Positions 32,341 to 43,599 of a stretch of 64,000 nt of DNA are shown one piece after another. Source of the stretch: Sabellastarte sp. h YS-2021 (lineage: Eukaryota > Annelida > Polychaeta > Sabellida > Sabellidae); NCBI GenBank assembly GCA_964017235.1, contig OZ024935.1, forward strand, positions 2,108,001 to 2,172,000. The letters are read 5' to 3'. The stretch's first letter is position 1. Every line of letters starts with the position of its first letter. A program made the position numbers and the translations under genes. The notes beneath the pieces were generated by a model. The model did not search any database. It was not told where the DNA came from and worked only from the letters and a program-made list of their open reading frames with translations.

Positions 32341-34485
32341 CGGGGCAATCAGAATGAGTCTCTTGTACGGGGAGTCCAGTAGCTTCTCCACCACTTTGCC
32401 CAATATGGCGGTCGGTGGAAAGGCGTATGCATCCAGGTCCTCCCATGGCAGAGTCAGTGCATCCACTGCTATAGCCAGGGAGTCCGGTACTGGAGAGACA
32501 AACTGAAGTAATTTGTGGTTGAACCTCGTGGCAAACAGATCTATTTGAGGGAGGTGCCACTGGTTGCATATTTGTTGAAAAACTTCCGGAAGGAGGGACC
32601 ACTCTGTTTGAATGGTTTGACCCAGCCTTGATAGCTTGTCTGCTATGACATTTAAACGGCCTGGGATGTGTCGGGCTTTTAGAGTCACTTGTCGCTGGGA
32701 ACACCAGGTCAAGATTCTCCACAGTAGGGCACACAGTGGGCCCGATCTCATGCCTCCTTCCTTGTTTATGTAAGCTTATGTAAGTATTGTCGGTTGCCAC
32801 TAGAACTATTTTGTCTACACAGAGGTCTTGGAACTCCTTGAGAGCTAGAAACACTGCTTTGAGTTCCAGATAGTTTATGTGCAGCTTGCTTTCCGGCACC
32901 GACCAGGACCCCCTTGCAGTGAACTCGTTTAAGTGAGCGCACCACCCTTTTTTGATGCGTCTGTAAATATTTGCAGAGCATGTCTTATTGGGTGTAATGG
33001 TTGACCTTGAAGCACATTGTCTTCCTCTAGCCAGCATTGTAAGTGAGGGTGCAGGGACCTTGGTAGAGGGATAATCTTCTCCAGAGATTGTGGTACCCTC
33101 CAATTGTTTTTGAGATGCCACTGTATGGGTCTCATGTGCAGTCGGCCGAGGTGAACCTGTTTTTCTGTGGCTGTTAGCAGACCTATCAGGGACATGAACT
33201 GCCGGACTGGACAAGCCGGTAGTGAAAGGAGTACTTGTATCTTGTCCTGAAGGCTTTGCCACCGGTCCGGGGTTGGTCTGACCCCGCCGGACCTGGGGTC
33301 GAATTGGTAGCCTATGAAGTCGAAGACTTGTTTGGGTTCCAGCTCTGATTTCTCTAAATTCACCAGCCAACCTAGGTCCTGGCACATTTTGACTAGGGTT
33401 TGGGTGTGTTGGAGACAGGTTTCTTGGGATCTGGCTCTCACCAACCAGTCGTCTAGGTACTGGTGGATTCTTATACCCTTGCGTATGGCCATCAGTTTCA
33501 CCTCCTTTGCTAACACAGTGAACTCCATGGGCGCTGTGGACAGGCCAAAGGGCAACGCCTTGAATTGGTAAGTCCGGCCCTGGATATGAAATCTTAGGTA
33601 TTTCCTCGATTGTTCCTGTATTGGTATGTGGAAGTAGGCATCCTTGAAGTCTACTGAGGTTACCCACTCCCCTTGTTGGAGGGATGTCCTGATGGTTTCT
33701 GGTGTCTCCATTTTGAATTTTTCCACCTTGAGGAAAAGGTTTAGTTTGCTTAGATCCAGTATTGGCCTCCATTTGTTGTTGGGTTTTGGAACTAGAAAAA
33801 GTCGGTTGAAAAACCCTAGAGAAGTTTGATGCTTTACCAGTTCTACGGCATTTTTGTCTATAAGCTGATGTAATGCCTCCAACAGGTAGCTGTTCCTGTG
33901 GGGATTGACATAGCAGCTTACGACCATGGGAAATCTTGCCAGTCTTGGCCGGGTCTGGAAGGGGAGAGTGTAGCCCTCTCTGAGGATTTGAACAACCTTG
34001 GGACCGGCCCCCAAATCTAGCCAGGTTTGCAAAAAGTTCTGAAGTCTGGTCCCTACAGGCAGATTTTGTGCAGCATTTTTGACATTTGTTACAGGATTTA
34101 CACAATACAATTGAGTGACACAAGAAACACCTTTCACAGAGTTTAATAGACTTCTTTTCAAATGACAGTCTGACACACCGGGACTTACTCCTTTCTTTTG
34201 CGGAGGCCCGTGTGCAGAAGGAACAGGTGAGACAACATGCAAGTTTACATTTAAATTTGAGTTCAAAGTCTGTTCTGTGGAGATGCTCCCGGCCAGCAGC
34301 CGTCTTTGTGGCCTATTGTAACAGTGATTCTCATTTATACGGCTGCTGGCCCTTGGCAGAACGGGAAGAGAAGTTAGCACTCTTGCCTTTAGGTCGTCTA
34401 AACTGTCTTTTGTTGATATTTTTCCATGCGGGTCTTTCCTGCTTGTTTTCCGACCGACCCTCCTGTTTCTTATCATGTCTCTCAT
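32317..34485 (-). pseudogene. Reverse transcriptase / RNase H of the DIRS element (frameshifted)
   Basis: The RT frame 34485-32929 is 518 codons and includes LGFFNRLFLVPKPNNKWRPI, DLSKLNLFL, VTSVDFKDAYFHIPI (first catalytic Asp), RTYQFKALPFGLSTAP, IRIHQYLDDWLVRA (YLDD box) and VFDFIGYQFD. RNase H begins with QIFTDASKKG, then changes frame near 32945 at a run of T (minus A) and continues INYLELKAVFLALKEFQ and VLVATDNT. A second frame change near 32755 leads to TLKARHIPGRLNVIADKLSR (RNase H end) and LFATRFNHKLLQFV down to 32317. Homopolymer slippage explains the first break. The enzyme would copy element RNA. The N-terminal end overlaps the gag frame by about 150 bp. Confidence 0.88.
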
Positions 34486-36506
34486 AAGGGTGAAAACGTG
34501 CTTTCACTCGTGAGGATGTAGCTATCGGCTGGCTCTTGCTATCATAATGTGAGATTTCCTCTTTGGCCCGTTTGATAGCTGACTGTGGGAAAAGAGTAGT
34601 GATGTACAGAGGGCCAGTCCGGAGTGCAGCAAAGGTGTCCGGCTTGATACCATTCTTCAAATGGTTTAGATAAGCGTCTCTCCTAGCCAGAGTAAGGTTC
34701 CCCATGGTAAAAAATACAAATTCAGTCAAATGTTCCATGGCTTTGGCGGCAGCCTGGGTGATGCTGGAGTTAAACTCCATCAGAAATTGTAACTCCTCCG
34801 TGGCTTCTGAAACTTTGGCTGACCCTTTTCCCTTGCCTTCACTACGTACTGTCCTAAGCTGTGACTGCATGTCAGCCTGCACCTTAAAAAGGCAGCGGTT
34901 AAAACTAGCGGCCTGATTACACACTACAGAAGCTTCCCTAGCAGTCCTTTCCCACCTCAGAAGTGTATCCTGGGAGATTCTGGGTGAGGCTGGTGGTGTC
35001 GATGCCAAAGCCGCCTTTCTAGCTATCCGACCAAAACTGCTGTTAAGTTTAGAATGTCCTGTACTCCAAGAAGTGACTTTGGTCGGATCAGCTTGTTGTT
35101 CTGAATAAAGTCCGTACCACTTCAACTGAGGGCGTGGTGGCCTCAAGAATTGATCCATCGGTAGACTACCGGCCTCTGCAGTACGGGAGGGGTATCCCTC
35201 GACCAAAGTCAGATTTAGTTTGTTGAGTTTCTTGCAGAGCCAGTCTTCCATCGGCATATGAACGGAAATCTTACTAGGAGCTGGTGCCTTGGGGCCAGCA
35301 AAAGGGTTGTCATCAGATGGATTCGAGCTGTCTATGTCAGGCACATGGGTCCACCCCATAAAAGAACGTATACCTCGCATGGTTTCTCTATACGTTTGTT
35401 CTTCCGACGTTGGTAAGTCTTGTTCGGTTAATTCCTGTTCATCAGAGAGCTCGCCCTCTTCAACAAACAGTTCCAGGGGCGGAGTGTCTGAAAAAATGCT
35501 CTCTGCATCCGACTCTCCACTGGATATGCTGTCCTTGCCAGATGACTTTTGGAGGGTAGGTGATTCCGAACCAGTGAGACCTGCAGATGAGGGTCGGTCG
35601 GTCGGTGGGAGATCGGTCGGAAGTTGATTTACCAGATTTCTGCACCGACGATGCAGCCTGTCGGTGAGGGTCGGTGTATGGCTTGCCGGTTGACTTATGC
35701 TTACTAGAAGTGATGTCTGGACCAGTGCGCCCTGATGAAGTCTTGGCATGTTGATCCGACTTAGGCTTACCGGCCAACTGCTGCTTGGTAGCAGTAATGT
35801 CTGGGCCAGTGCGCGTGGAAAAAGTCTGATCTTGTGAAGTAGAAACTTGAGGAAGCTTGCCGGCCGACAGCTGCAAGGCAGCATCAGAGTCTGGGCCAGT
35901 GCGCTTTGCAACAGAGTCCACAGGTCGGTGAGACGGCTGAAAGAAAGGCTCTGAGTCCTTAGAAACAGTGGCTGGTGGTGAGTGTACAGGGGTAACCCTA
36001 ACATCAGCAGAGAAGGAAGGTTCCAAAGACCTAGCCAGTAACAATGCTTCCAGCCTGTTAAACCGCTCGGACCATTTAGCATCCATTTCTGAAAACCTGT
36101 CATCCGTACTTGAAGAGGCAGATTTCTTAGACTTAGTACTGGGTTTGTCCTTCTTTGTTTTCTTTTCAGGCGGTACTGATGGTGATTGAGAAGAAGCGGC
36201 TCCACCCACAGCCCCTATAACTGAGACGCTAGCAGGGTCTACTAGGGCAATATCCTCCGTGGGTGTGGGGTTATCCACGCGCTTGGCATCCCGTTTCTCC
36301 TTCTTGAGCTTGTAAGAGGGAGTAGCAAGCTGAGCCCGTTGCTCTGGAGAAAAAAGATTGCAGAACTTACATTCCGTAGTGTCTTTGTTAGCAATACAGG
36401 GTTCCTCACCCTTTCCCTTCTCCCTACAGCGGGCGCAAAATGAGTGTCCATCAAACCCCGCCATGGCATGTCCACAACTGCCCCTTTTTTGTCCAGGGGA
36501 CGACAT
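34331..36506 (-). pseudogene. Gag-like protein of the DIRS element (one frameshift)
   Basis: Starts at ATG 36506 with a Cys-rich N-terminus (CGHAMAGFDGHSFCARC, then TECKFC), a Lys/Ser-rich segment and a Ser/Pro/Thr-rich region with repeated RTGPD words. At about 35600 the frame changes at a GGTC tetranucleotide run (GGGTCGGTCGGTCGGTGGG) and continues in the frame ending at 34331, with an acidic stretch (ELFVEEGELSDEQELTEQDL), a folded-looking core (LRWERTAREASVVCNQAASF, MEHLTEFVFFTMGNLTLARR) and a basic tail. A gain or loss of one 4-bp unit would explain the break. Capsid-like or RNA-packaging role inferred from position. Confidence 0.75.
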
Positions 36507-36625
36507 AGTGTGCTATGAGTATGTAGCAGCAAAATAAAATACTCAAAAAGAAGAAAGTCCTTCAAAAACTTAAACAATTGCACCAAAAACTGACGAGAAA
36601 ATTTTTCCTCGTGCACTAGTTTGCG

Positions 36626-36823
36626 CCAAACGAAAAAGATGCTATGACGTCATGCTGTCTAGACAGGAAGGAAGTACGACACGCCATCTGGCGAGTGCAC
36701 TAGTACTACGGACCGACCTGCGGGTGGAAACACAGGACGTCTTTTTCTGACGTTTGGCGGGCCGGTCTGCGCCGACCGGATAAGCTATTGTCCATTGGAT
36801 AGGATGTATTAACGCAATAAAAT
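36626..36823. repeat. DIRS inverted terminal repeat, right (5' end of element)
   Basis: Partner of 30536-30741. As the upstream end for the minus-strand genes it probably contains the promoter. The CRE-type palindrome TGACGTCA is at 36645-36652. Confidence 0.88.
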
Positions 36824-38085
36824 CACCATTTCAGCAAGTATTTACACTAAGTCTTGTAATTTCAAGTATAGAACACCATACATGTCATTAAAGACTGACA
36901 AGCTATCCTTAGAGGAATATATGTTCTTTTCTATATTAAGAAAATATCGTAAAGTTTGTAAGAACACAGAAAAAAACTTGTCATTTTGATTTTGTTTACA
37001 AGTTTTTATAAAGTATTTCCCAATCAAAATTACACTGTTTATAATATAGAAAAAATATTTGTTGCAATTTTTCACCCCAAAAGCACTTCCAAAACCGTAA
37101 AGCTGTCTGTATAATCAATATTTTCTGATAACCATTTTTCAATTTGGGTCCAGAAAAACATAGATTGGTCACAATAAAAAAAGAAGTGTTCAATGTTGCC
37201 AATTTTAGTGCATACACTACATTCTGGCAAGTCAAGAATTTTCCAGTTAAAAAGGTTGTAATTACAATTAAAGATTCTGTGGATAATTTTAAACTGAAAA
37301 GTTATTAGTAATGTACTTCTGGCTATTTGAAATGGTAAAAGGTAAATCTTTTTCTAGTTTATTGCTTCTAGAAAAGGATAGTATTCTACCCATTTATTTT
37401 GACTTGCAGGAGTTTTATTCATTAATTTTATTTTGTGCATATACACTTGTTTACTATTTACTTCGGCTATATTTTTTAAACATAACTATGGGATAGTTGT
37501 TTCTAATGAATAATTATTACCTAATGGGAGATTCCCTATTTTGGATTTCAATGAACTAATAATTTTGTTGTATTTCATGTTCGGTATAGTTATGTTGTAA
37601 ATAGTTTCCAATTCTATCTTACTCTTGAAAGAGCGGTCATGTTTTGAAATATCACAGACTTTAACTATGCCCCTGTGTTGCCAGTCAGAATACTCAGAAT
37701 CAATAGCCCTGTCACCTATGGTAATTAAGTCATTATAAAAATGGTTTTCTTCTAAAAGCTCTTTGAATGTCATTGGTTCAACAGTAACAAAGTGGAACCA
37801 GATGGACAGAAGATCAGAGTAAAAAGTAGTTTGTGGTTTAAGCTTAATAATTTTGAACATACTTTTTAAAACAGTTGTTCCCTTTTTAAACCCATTAGAT
37901 TTTCAGGGAGAACTTTCCATTTTGCATTTATTTCATTAGAAAACCTTTTAACCCACATTATTTGGGCATTGTTTATTGTTTGATGCACCTTATTGTCCGT
38001 TGATTTGCCTATAGACTGATTAAATATTTCATTGTTTAGAGTCACTTCTACTGATGGGCACATTTTGTTTCTGTGTGCCACATCT
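36824..38085 (-). pseudogene. Tx1-like LINE ORF2 C-terminal relic, host of the DIRS insertion
   Basis: Minus-strand translation in several frames gives, in order, NNEIFNQSIGKSTDNKVHQT (38040), TFKELLEENHFYNDLITIGD (37770), NKIISSLKSKIGNLPLGNN, then a knuckle LPECSVCTKIGNIEHFFFYC (about 37230-37170) with FFWTQIEKWL, and NSVILIGKYFIKTCKQNQND (37050). This is the C-terminal end of a Tx1/L1-type ORF2, comparable with 18700-19230. Frameshifts inactivate it. Its 3' end resumes at 30535-30160 on the far side of the DIRS element. Confidence 0.75.
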
Positions 38086-38294
38086 TCATTTTAGCTTCAC
38101 AATGTCAGTTATATGGGATTCTTTTCACTGGTCTGGTGTTGAAATTATTTTTCTCACTCTTGTCACCAATGACCCTTGACACAATAATATTTCTTGGGTT
38201 TCACATATGCCAGTTTCATGGAAATATTCACGGGAAACAAAAATCTTTCATGTTGGTGATTAATGAGCTCACAAAAGAAGTTGATTTTTTTTTT

Positions 38295-38458
38295 TTATTA
38301 TTTGGCATTTAACGTTGCTTTCAACACTCAACAGGTCATATCATGACGGGTAATTTTGTGGTCAGAGGAAACCAGTACAAACAGTCAGTCAAGGTTCAGT
38401 ACTGTAAACTGCCGACCATCGGTAAGCAACCACCAACTTTCCACTTTGCCACTGTAGC
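38295..38458 (-). mobile_element. SINE family 1 fragment
   Basis: Reverse complement of the family-1 body (GTCATATCATGACGGGTAA, GGAAACCAGTACAAACAGTC, AGTACTGTAAACTGCCGACC), lacking the tRNA head. Confidence 0.8.
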
Positions 38459-38479
38459 CCTCGACATTAATTTTGTATT

Positions 38480-39148
38480 TGCAGAATAAAACACTTCTTT
38501 CTGGGCAATATCGTGATTTATGAAGCCCGAGGGCAAGTGATATTGCCCGAGGGTCGATAGGCCCAAAGGCAATATCACTTGGCCAAGGGCTTCATGAATC
38601 ACATTGTTGCCTAGAAAGAAGTGTTTTATTCTGTTTATTATACCGAAAGTATTTATTTTTCACATTTTGTTATTTAGCAGTAATTGTACACAAAGTGCAA
38701 GAGTCTCTGCCTTTGCAGAGATTAGACACTATAAAATGAGGATAACAGAGTAGAATATTTGTGTAAAGACTCTTTAAATATGCTTACCAACAATGCAAGT
38801 TTTATAAAGAATAAATTATTATTTATCTTGCGTTAATGCTTTTGCTAAATATACAATGAAATGTGATGTCACAAACCAACTCCATTTACGTCATTCACTA
38901 TCCAGTTCTGCTGCTAGAGAAAATCAATATCACCCCCCACCCCAACTTTTTGTTCTCAAATTACTGAATAACGTCATTATGTGACGTGACAATGACATAT
39001 ATAGTAAACAACATCTACGTAGTTTGTTTACATTCCAAGACGAAAGGGCATCAGAGTGATATTTTTTGGTCAAAAAGGGCAATATCATGTTATATTGCCC
39101 GCAAATACTGCAATCTGATTGGCTGAAACTCACTTGAGGTATAATAAT
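38480..39148. repeat. Inverted-repeat element built on GGCAATATCA motifs
   Basis: CAGAATAAAACACTTCTTTC...TGATTTATGAAGCC (38480-38528) is inverted at about 38583-38632, forming a hairpin of about 150 bp. A second part to 39148 carries GGGCAATATCATG...CTGATTGGCTGAAACTCAC. TTATTATACC near 38635 and GGTATAATAAT near 39138 are complementary ends of this second part. A related CTGATTGGCT block is at 57735. Confidence 0.6.
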
Positions 39149-40793
39149 TACAAATATTGTATGGCAAGAGTAAGGCAAGATTCACGTTGAGATCACTTAA
39201 GGAAGTAGCTCCTTGCTAAACTCATTCTTGATTTTTTTTACATATGTAATAAATTGCAGTAATGTAGTAATTATCATATGTTTAATATTATATAATTATG
39301 CTCTGCAAAGTTAATTAAATATTTCAGAGCTTAACTGTTATTAATTTGTGAAATATCCAATAAAGGGAGAAATTTAATAAGTGAAAAAAGTTACTGTTTG
39401 AAATCTTGCTTATGCATTAATAATAGTTTAAACATTTAAGTAGCCACACCAGGCAAATGTACTGTTTATTTACATGTATGTACAGAAAGTGTGTTATTGC
39501 ACATTTAAAACCTAACATACTTGACTTGGTAGACCTTTTCCCTTATCCACAAAAACTTTTAAAAAATAAATCATTTTGACATCTATTTTATAACTTTCAT
39601 ATCAGGGATTACATTGACCAATGGTTAACGAGTGTGCAATTTAATGCCTCACATCTATGCCAGTGGGTTTGAATTATGCTTATACTAGCATGTGGGATTT
39701 ACTGGAGCCCTGACATAATCAAAGCTGTTGGGGGAAATAAAACCCCAATTTGTGACCTCTATAATAAACAATATCAATGTTTATCACAGTTATAATACTT
39801 GACTAAAAGGATACTTGATTACATAACATTAAAATAGATACAAAGGTTACGTTAATTAATCAGATTAATATATAGTGTAAATATATGTTACATGTTAAAA
39901 TTACATGTTAAAACCGTTAATTACCACTCATCACACTAAAAACCACCCATTTTCTCGTTTAGGAACAATTGAAAATCCAAGCTTCAGTACAAGGGGTGGG
40001 GATCATTTCTCAGAATGACTGTTTTTCTTTTAAATTCCCTCCTTTTTCAAACAGTCAATAAAAAGCCTGTTCACATTAAACCCAGCTACCCATAAATAAT
40101 ATTGCTTTCTACTGTTTACCTGTGTAGACTGGTGCCCAGGGCGAGACCTCTAAAATCTCTGACTAGGACGAGTAATGAAATATTTATATTCAGTCGTTCA
40201 GTTTGCTATATTTATACATGGTTTCAAAAATGTGGATGAAACGAGACACACATAAGAGGGCGAGATTAACACCTTTAGTGGTCCCAGTCATAACTTGGAA
40301 CTAATTGGACAAAATATCCTTATTTCGGCTTGATTTCATGAGTTTTTCATAATAATATGCATTTGTACAAATGTATTTATGTACAAAACAATCAACACTT
40401 TTTAAGAGGCCACAAGAGCACTTGAGGAATGTAAGCCTCTGCCAATTCTCGTAATAAGTAAATGGGTAAATTTAGATCTTTGATATTATCTCTTAGTATC
40501 TAGACGGTGACCCAGATCAGTCTCAAAATTTAATGGGGTCCATATTGAACCAAGACCCGTCTGTTTTTTTTCATAAAGATTCAACCTTTAGTATTTAGAA
40601 TAGCCTCCTAACAAACAAAGAGACAGACAGACAAACTGTCACGAATTTAATAACTCCTTGTTGGAGATAATAATATAATTTCTATATATTATTTGGCATA
40701 AACCCCTAAATTTATGTACTGATATTCCTAAAAACAATTGATTGATGTCTGTCGTCAATTTGGTTTCCATTGTTTTCACCTTATATATGTGGG
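39149..40793. other. Intergenic, with one degenerate SINE
   Basis: A diverged SINE-family-2-like segment lies at about 39630-39750 (CAGTGGGTTTGAATTATGC, GGGGGAAATAAAACCCC). Nothing else was recognised. Confidence 0.45.
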
Positions 40794-40839
40794 TGTTCCA
40801 ACACACGACTAAGGCTCCCGATTAAGGGTTTTTGGGGGT

Positions 40840-41380
40840 CGGTTTGAAATATTTGCTTAGTCCCAGGCTTCCTGTAAGGGTCGGTTGTGGTCGGTTGGGG
40901 CCGTGTGAAAAATCAAACATGTTTGATATTTCACACGACTACAACCGATTCCTATTTCCCGCCGTCAACAAAATGTCCAGTCCCAGGCGTCCTCAGGCCT
41001 CCTCAGACCCAAATTTACAGAGTCGGTTGTTGTCCCAGGCGTCCTGTGACCCTTAGTCCCAGACCTCCGTAGCTTAGTCCCAGGCGGCCGGTTCTTAATC
41101 CCAGACTCAAATATGATGCGTATGAATTTCATGCGTCTGAAAGTGAGTCGGTTTCATTAGTCCCCGGAAGCCTCAGACCGTCTGCGGTGTCCTGCGACCC
41201 AAAAATCAAGGTCTGGGACTAAGAACCGACTAAGGGTAACCGACCCTAACCGATCCAAACCGGCCTCCCCAGGACGCCTGGGACCACGCATTTTCAGTCT
41301 GCGGCGGCCTGAGGACGCCCCAGGCGGCCTGGGACTAACAACCGATTAAGAACCGACTGTTTTCCGCGCGTTGGAAATTA
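40840..41380. repeat. Left subterminal repeat array of the Harbinger element
   Basis: Many copies, in both orientations, of short words such as CTTAGTCCCAGGC, GGCGTCCT, CCGACTAAG and GGTCGGTT. The same words recur at 45535-45880. Such clusters are usually transposase or accessory-protein binding sites. Confidence 0.75.
40902..40937. repeat. Long palindrome in the left subterminal region
   Basis: CGTGTGAAA and TTTCACACG arms surround AATCAAACATGTTTGAT. The wider context (GGTCGGTTG...ACAACCGAT) extends the pairing with mismatches. The core is shared with the decayed element at 8856-8873. Confidence 0.8.
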
Positions 41381-41409
41381 AAACGAGGCAATGAGCAGGT
41401 CTGGGACTA

Positions 41410-41416
41410 TATAAGC
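41410..41416 (+). promoter_or_regulatory. TATA box for the Harbinger accessory gene
   Basis: CTATATAAG within GGGACTATATAAGCGACCGC lies about 175 bp upstream of the ATG at 41589, just after the subterminal array. Confidence 0.6.
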
Positions 41417-41588
41417 GACCGCGCACACTTTGTCATTGTTACTGACTGTTTGGCTACTGAGAGACGTGTGTCACTGATTTGTAGGGGTTTTCAATTTTTA
41501 TTTTACATTTTATATACTTGAGCTTAAGGCAAATTTCACAGTTAGGAGACACATTTTACTATTTTTTTATTATTTTGTCGACTGGATC

Positions 41589-42805
41589 ATGAGAAAAGAG
41601 AAAGGAGGGAAGAGAGGAAGGAAAAAGATGGATGAGAGGGAGAAGGAAAGTCAAGTAGAGGAGAGGAGTGAAGTTATTACAGAAGAAGGAAGTGAGAGGA
41701 GAGAGGAGGAGGAGATTCAGGAAGATCCAGCTATTGGGGAAGCTGTGGCAGAAGAAGAAGAGAGGTGTGAGGAAGATCCGGAGTGCCATTCTTCAGCCAA
41801 GAGAGCCAGGGTGTGTGCCACTTTTACAGACAGTGATGAAGTTTCCATTGTAGAATTCGTCAAGCTGCACCCTGAACTGTATGACAAGGAACATTCACGT
41901 TTCCACGACAGGAATAGAAGAGAGGCTCTCTGGGCAGAAATATCTGCAGAACTTAAGCTCCAGCCCTTTGATGTGAGAAGGTGGTTTGAGTCCCAGCGAA
42001 CCCGTTATGGAAAGCTGTCTAAGCTCCAATCTGGCCAAGCCCCGAGGGAGATGACCAAGAGACAGTCCTGGGTCTACCAACAGATGGGTTTTCTTAAAAC
42101 CCACATCAGAAGAAAGGGGGCCAATAGAAGTTCAGGTTTTGAGGCCAGTCCAAATACCAGCAAGCAGGACGAATCACGTGGGTCAACTACTGACACAGAA
42201 CACCTCGAGTCCAGTGTCCTGAGGGAGAGGAGTCAGTCCATCATTACATCAACACCCGTTTCAACTACAGACTCCAAGATTCTCGAACACTTTGAGCAGA
42301 TGAGGACACTTATCTCAGGTTTTCTGCATCAGAAGTCAGACAGGCAGCCCTTCTTTGACTACGTGGCATCAGAGGCCGAAAAGATGACTCAAGAAGAATT
42401 GAAGAATTAAAGGGCAAGATATTCAGAGATATCGAAAATATTAAGAGTAACCGCAGACGTCAGCCATTGCCCAGAAGATCAGCCACTGTTACCACGGAGT
42501 CCCAGAGGGTCGGCCTACTGCCAACAACCACTCCACAGGCGTCAAGTTCCACTCAAGCAGCAGCTAGCAGCAGTTTTGTGTACTATACACCAAGCCCCAT
42601 TGGCTTCAGCAACCCTACATCTGTCCTAACTGTACAGGACGAAGGGAGCAGACACAATCTGAGTGGAATCTTAAGCCAGCTACCAGATCTGACATCAACA
42701 CAGATCGTCGAGCAGCCTCAGCAGCAGCAGCAACAACCGCAGCAGCAGCTCTTTACTATCACCACTTCAGCACCGCCTCAACAGCAGCAGCAGCCTCCTC
42801 AGTAG
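41589..42805 (+). pseudogene. Harbinger Myb/SANT-like (MADF-type) DNA-binding protein, one frameshift
   Basis: The first frame, 41589-42410 (273 residues), has a Lys/Arg/Glu-rich start, an acidic stretch (about 30-70), then a helical DNA-binding domain of about 85-160: SIVEFVKLHPELYDKEHSRF, RREALWAEISAELKL, FDVRRWFESQRTRYGKLSKL. At about 42385-42405 the coding potential passes to the next frame (RRIEELKGKIFRDIENIKSN), continuing through a Ser/Thr-rich and Gln-rich tail to TAG 42803-42805. One indel thus shortens the protein. In Harbinger transposons this protein binds DNA and partners with the transposase, which is encoded convergently at 45431-44118. The relic at 7250-8210 is a homologue. 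Confidence 0.8.
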
Positions 42806-43560
42806 CCATCCAGTCAGGGCGGGTCTTTGACCTGCCAGGCCCTTTTCAGGGCCACCAATTCTTCCAAAAACAATTATTCAGCTACGTGTTCTTCCAATTC
42901 CCCTCCCAAAACAAAAAAGTTCAGTACAAATACTTATCACAAGAAAAAAAAAATTAAAGTCCAACACTTACACCACCCCAAACATGAAACAAATAACCCA
43001 TGGTACTACACATAACCAAAAAGGCCACATAAAAAAATATTAAAAGTAACTCCCAATATGGCCATTAATCAGCCCATTTTTAGATTAAAATCCATGGGAT
43101 AGTTTAAAATCTGTAATTGAAAAGTCCAACACTTGCACCTTCCCTAGAGTTAAAAGGCATAATTACATACTTACCAACCCACAAACAGACAAACCCAATA
43201 CCAAACATAACCCCCAAATAACAAACCCAGTACCAAACCTAATACCCAACTACCCCAAAAAAACCCAACCCCAGTAACCACCAACCAACAAACACCCAAA
43301 CCCAAAAGTAGATAGAACCCATGCCAACGAACTGACAAACTATTTAGCAAACACAATCCCCCATTATTGAAAGCAAAACTAGTTCCATGGTTATATTTTC
43401 CAAATTTTTGTGATTAGAAATGAATATTTAAAATTGAATATTTCCATAAAAAAATTTCTGCTACAAATAAGTTTCCCAGCCATGAAAAAAGAAAAATGTT
43501 TAAATTATGGTGTGGATTTGAAAATATATAAAATAATTATTCAATTTAGGATATTATGTG
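42806..43560. other. Harbinger non-coding middle, A/C-rich
   Basis: Runs of A and CCCAA/ACCAAAC words (43165-43330) and AT-rich DNA. Short frames here are low-complexity translation. Confidence 0.55.
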
Positions 43561-43599
43561 TCACTTTGTGTTTCGCTTTTGTTTAACAGTGGGTTTGTC

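Larger units (their letters stand above)
30536..36823 (-). mobile_element. DIRS-type tyrosine-recombinase retrotransposon, structurally complete, about 6.3 kb
   Basis: Inverted terminal repeats (30536-30741 and 36626-36823) share CTATCCAATGGACAATAGCT and the core TACTAGTGCACTCGCC...ACTTCCTTCCTGTCTAGACA. The outermost 30-40 bp differ between the ends, and the internal region 30795-30893 is complementary to both outermost ends joined together, the hallmark of DIRS. Minus-strand order: gag, RT/RNase H, tyrosine recombinase. No target duplication is seen (ATAAT/attgc left, ataaaat/CACC right), as expected for recombinase integration. No methyltransferase domain was seen. Several frameshifts make this copy non-autonomous. 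Confidence 0.9.

Noticed and set aside
32072..34123. One 683-residue protein spanning the DIRS RT region
   Set aside because: Most of this frame is out-of-frame translation of RT; only its RNase H piece (about 32950-32755) and its last part (about 32330-32072) carry real similarity.
40791..40800. TWA target duplication for the Harbinger element
   Set aside because: No TAA or TTA flanks the matched termini; GGG on both sides fits the inverted-repeat alignment best.
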